This document shows positions 21,586 through 22,773 of a DNA stretch of 22,773 nucleotides, one piece after another. The DNA is from Oscillibacter sp. (GTDB lineage: Bacteria; Bacillota; Clostridia; Oscillospirales; Oscillospiraceae): contig JAKSQE010000004.1 in NCBI GenBank assembly GCA_024404295.1, forward strand, positions 1 through 22,773, given 5' to 3'. The notes under the pieces are model-generated. The model searched no databases and was not told where the DNA came from. It saw only the letters and a list, made by a program, of their open reading frames with translations. How positions within the stretch are numbered: position 1 is the first letter of the stretch; every line of letters starts with the position of its first letter. The position numbers and the translations under genes are program-made.

Positions 21586-22569
21586 TCACCAAAGCCGTAA
21601 CCAGCTTTCGGTCTGCTCACCGTCCAGCAGTGTCTTTGCGGCAGACAGCATACGCGCCGCATCTGCTCGAGTCACGGTTGCTACGGTCATGTCACTACCG
21701 AAGCACCCAACGCTCAGCACATTCATTGCCTCCATATTGCCAACAGCTTGTGCCGCCCAAGACGGGATCGGCTCGCGATCTGCATACCAGACCTCCAGTT
21801 CTACATCGCCCAGGTCCAACACGCGATTCAGCATAGTTGCCGCCTCATCAAAAGAAATCGGATCCGTCCCTAAAAAAGCAGCTCCATCCTCGGTCTCCTT
21901 GCCTTTTAGGATTCCGTCCGCTACACCCGCAGCAGCATAGGCTTTTGCCCAAGTAGGAATTGCCGTGTCATCGCTGAATCCAGTCTTCGTAACCGCCGTT
22001 ACATCTCGCTGTGTCGTTTCCATCAGCATTGCTACAAATTCACTGCGGCTTACCTGACGATCTGGCTCAAAGTAATAATTTTCACCAATTTTCGCACCGG
22101 TAAAAATTCCTTCTTCCGCCATCCATTGTGCCGCAGTAGCTGTTGCTTCATCCGTGTCTGCATACATCACGCCGGATTTCACTTTCTCAATCGTGATCGT
22201 GACTGTTGCAGGCGAGGATACGAAGCCGTTACTATCCGTCACAGCAAAGGTAAACCGATCCGCTCCGGATGCATTTTCTTTTGGTGTATAGACAAAATTT
22301 GCGCCGTCAATGGTGACAGTTCCCTTTTTCGGCTCTTCCACCACGGAAAAGGTCATGTCATCTCCTTCGCTGTCATATGCCAACAGCTGCGCTTCATAAG
22401 GAACTCCTCGATAGGTGCTGATGCTTAAGTCCTGTGCCACCGGCGCTCCTTCTTCCGGCACCGTCACGCTCTTTTGCTTTCCCATACCAAAAATTGCCGA
22501 AGCACTGCCATTCAGCAAGATCGCCGCCAGTGCTAATGCGGCAATTCGTTTCCGATCTACTGTATGCAT
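21586..22569 (-). CDS. Secreted protein with a cadherin-like/Big domain and three SLH domains
   Basis: A 327-residue exported surface protein. Residues 1-25 are a signal peptide (basic start, hydrophobic AALALAAILL, then SASA). Residues about 42-130 form one bacterial Ig/cadherin-like tandem-type domain (YDSEGDDMTFSV, ANFVYTPKENASGADRFTFAVTDSNG). Three S-layer homology repeats follow (about 132-187, 197-252, 262-316). Their TRAE-like motifs are SRSE, SFDE and TRAD, so the middle one is degenerate. SLH trimers bind secondary cell-wall polymers, so it is probably wall-attached. ATG at 22569 has AGGAGG seven bases upstream, preferred to a longer frame from 22632. No clear promoter is seen in the short gap behind the terminator at 22634-22658. 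Its partner or function is unknown. Confidence 0.88.
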   Translation of the reverse strand: MHTVDRKRIAALALAAILLNGSASAIFGMGKQKSVTVPEEGAPVAQDLSISTYRGVPYEAQLLAYDSEGDDMTFSVVEEPKKGTVTIDGANFVYTPKENASGADRFTFAVTDSNGFVSSPATVTITIEKVKSGVMYADTDEATATAAQWMAEEGIFTGAKIGENYYFEPDRQVSRSEFVAMLMETTQRDVTAVTKTGFSDDTAIPTWAKAYAAAGVADGILKGKETEDGAAFLGTDPISFDEAATMLNRVLDLGDVELEVWYADREPIPSWAAQAVGNMEAMNVLSVGCFGSDMTVATVTRADAARMLSAAKTLLDGEQTESWLRLW

Positions 22570-22633
22570 CTGAAAACCTCCTGTCATGTTTAATACAGAA
22601 GTAGTGTTTTCCTCCATCAGGAAAATATGCAAA

Positions 22634-22658
22634 AAAGCGACCGGAGACCGGTCGCTTT
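22634..22658. terminator. Intrinsic terminator upstream of the SLH gene
   Basis: Eleven-pair stem AAAGCGACCGG/CCGGTCGCTTT with a three-base loop. On the minus strand TTTTTTGC follows, ending the gene that runs off the right edge; on the plus strand only TTTCTTG follows, so it works mainly on the minus strand. Confidence 0.9.
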
Positions 22659-22680
22659 CTTGTTGGTTATATTTTCCTTG

Positions 22681-22773
22681 TTAAATTCGTCCGTTTCGTC
22701 TGCGCTCCATTCCACGATTCTCAGCGCCGGAGACAAACCCGTCGACGGCCCTCAAAAGCCCGTTCGTGACCTC
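22681..22773 (-). CDS. C-terminal end of an unidentified protein (partial)
   Basis: The minus-strand frame entering at 22773 is open for 30 codons and stops at TAA (22681-22683). It reads from EVTNGLLRAVDGFV to a basic tail ending in ERRRNGRI. The other two minus frames stop within the stretch. A strong minus-oriented terminator follows 22 bases later, which supports a gene end here. The fragment is too short to name a family. Confidence 0.45.
   Translation of the reverse strand, partial: EVTNGLLRAVDGFVSGAENRGMERRRNGRI

Noticed and set aside
1..22773. Mobile elements, CRISPR arrays or RNA genes
   Set aside because: No transposase, integrase, spaced direct repeats, tRNA cloverleaf or rRNA sequence was recognised anywhere in the window.

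Overview
The window looks like the chromosome of a low-GC-lineage Gram-positive anaerobe of the class Clostridia, most likely an Oscillospirales/Ruminococcaceae-type gut bacterium with roughly balanced base composition. The signs are strong AGGAGG ribosome binding sites, TTGACA/TATAAT-type promoters, a SCIFF peptide with its radical SAM maturase (a marker of Clostridia), a D-Ala-D-Ala type ligase, an SLH-domain surface protein and a barnase/barstar pair. The species is an inference. I see no tRNA, rRNA, CRISPR array or insertion sequence.

Left part (1-2271, minus strand): a translation/secretion operon rpmG-secE-nusG-rplK-rplA, with rplA cut by the window edge, driven by a clear promoter at 2243-2271. 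Two separate RNA elements resemble the L1 binding site of 23S rRNA: one before rplK, and one abutting the ribosome binding site of rplA. A divergent promoter (2342-2370) drives ruvX and a DMT/EamA transporter on the plus strand, closed by a bidirectional terminator at 3778-3806.

Middle part (3806-8410, minus strand), the most unusual segment. A strong promoter starts a lipoprotein barnase, overlapping barstar, and a PrsW-type intramembrane protease. No terminator follows. A second promoter, whose -35 box overlaps the prsW stop codon, starts scfA (a 48-residue SCIFF peptide with seven cysteines), scfB (the SCIFF radical SAM/SPASM maturase) and a PLP enzyme of the Orn/Lys/Arg decarboxylase family whose start codon overlaps the scfB stop. 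A hairpin followed by four T lies between scfA and scfB.

Amino-acid segment (8450-11483, minus strand): an ACT-domain regulator, homoserine dehydrogenase and aspartokinase form an aspartate-pathway operon with its own promoter and terminator.

Right part (11554-21512, minus strand): a nearly 10 kb run of closely spaced genes from a promoter before ddl to a strong terminator after the M18 aminopeptidase: ddl, murF, an ABC-F ATPase, a YdcF-like membrane protein, a flavodoxin, prfA, a fused TsaC/Sua5-CoaE protein and the aminopeptidase. It mixes cell-wall precursor synthesis with translation functions. Beyond it lie a secreted SLH-domain protein with its own terminator, another terminator, and the last 30 codons of an unidentified gene at the right edge.
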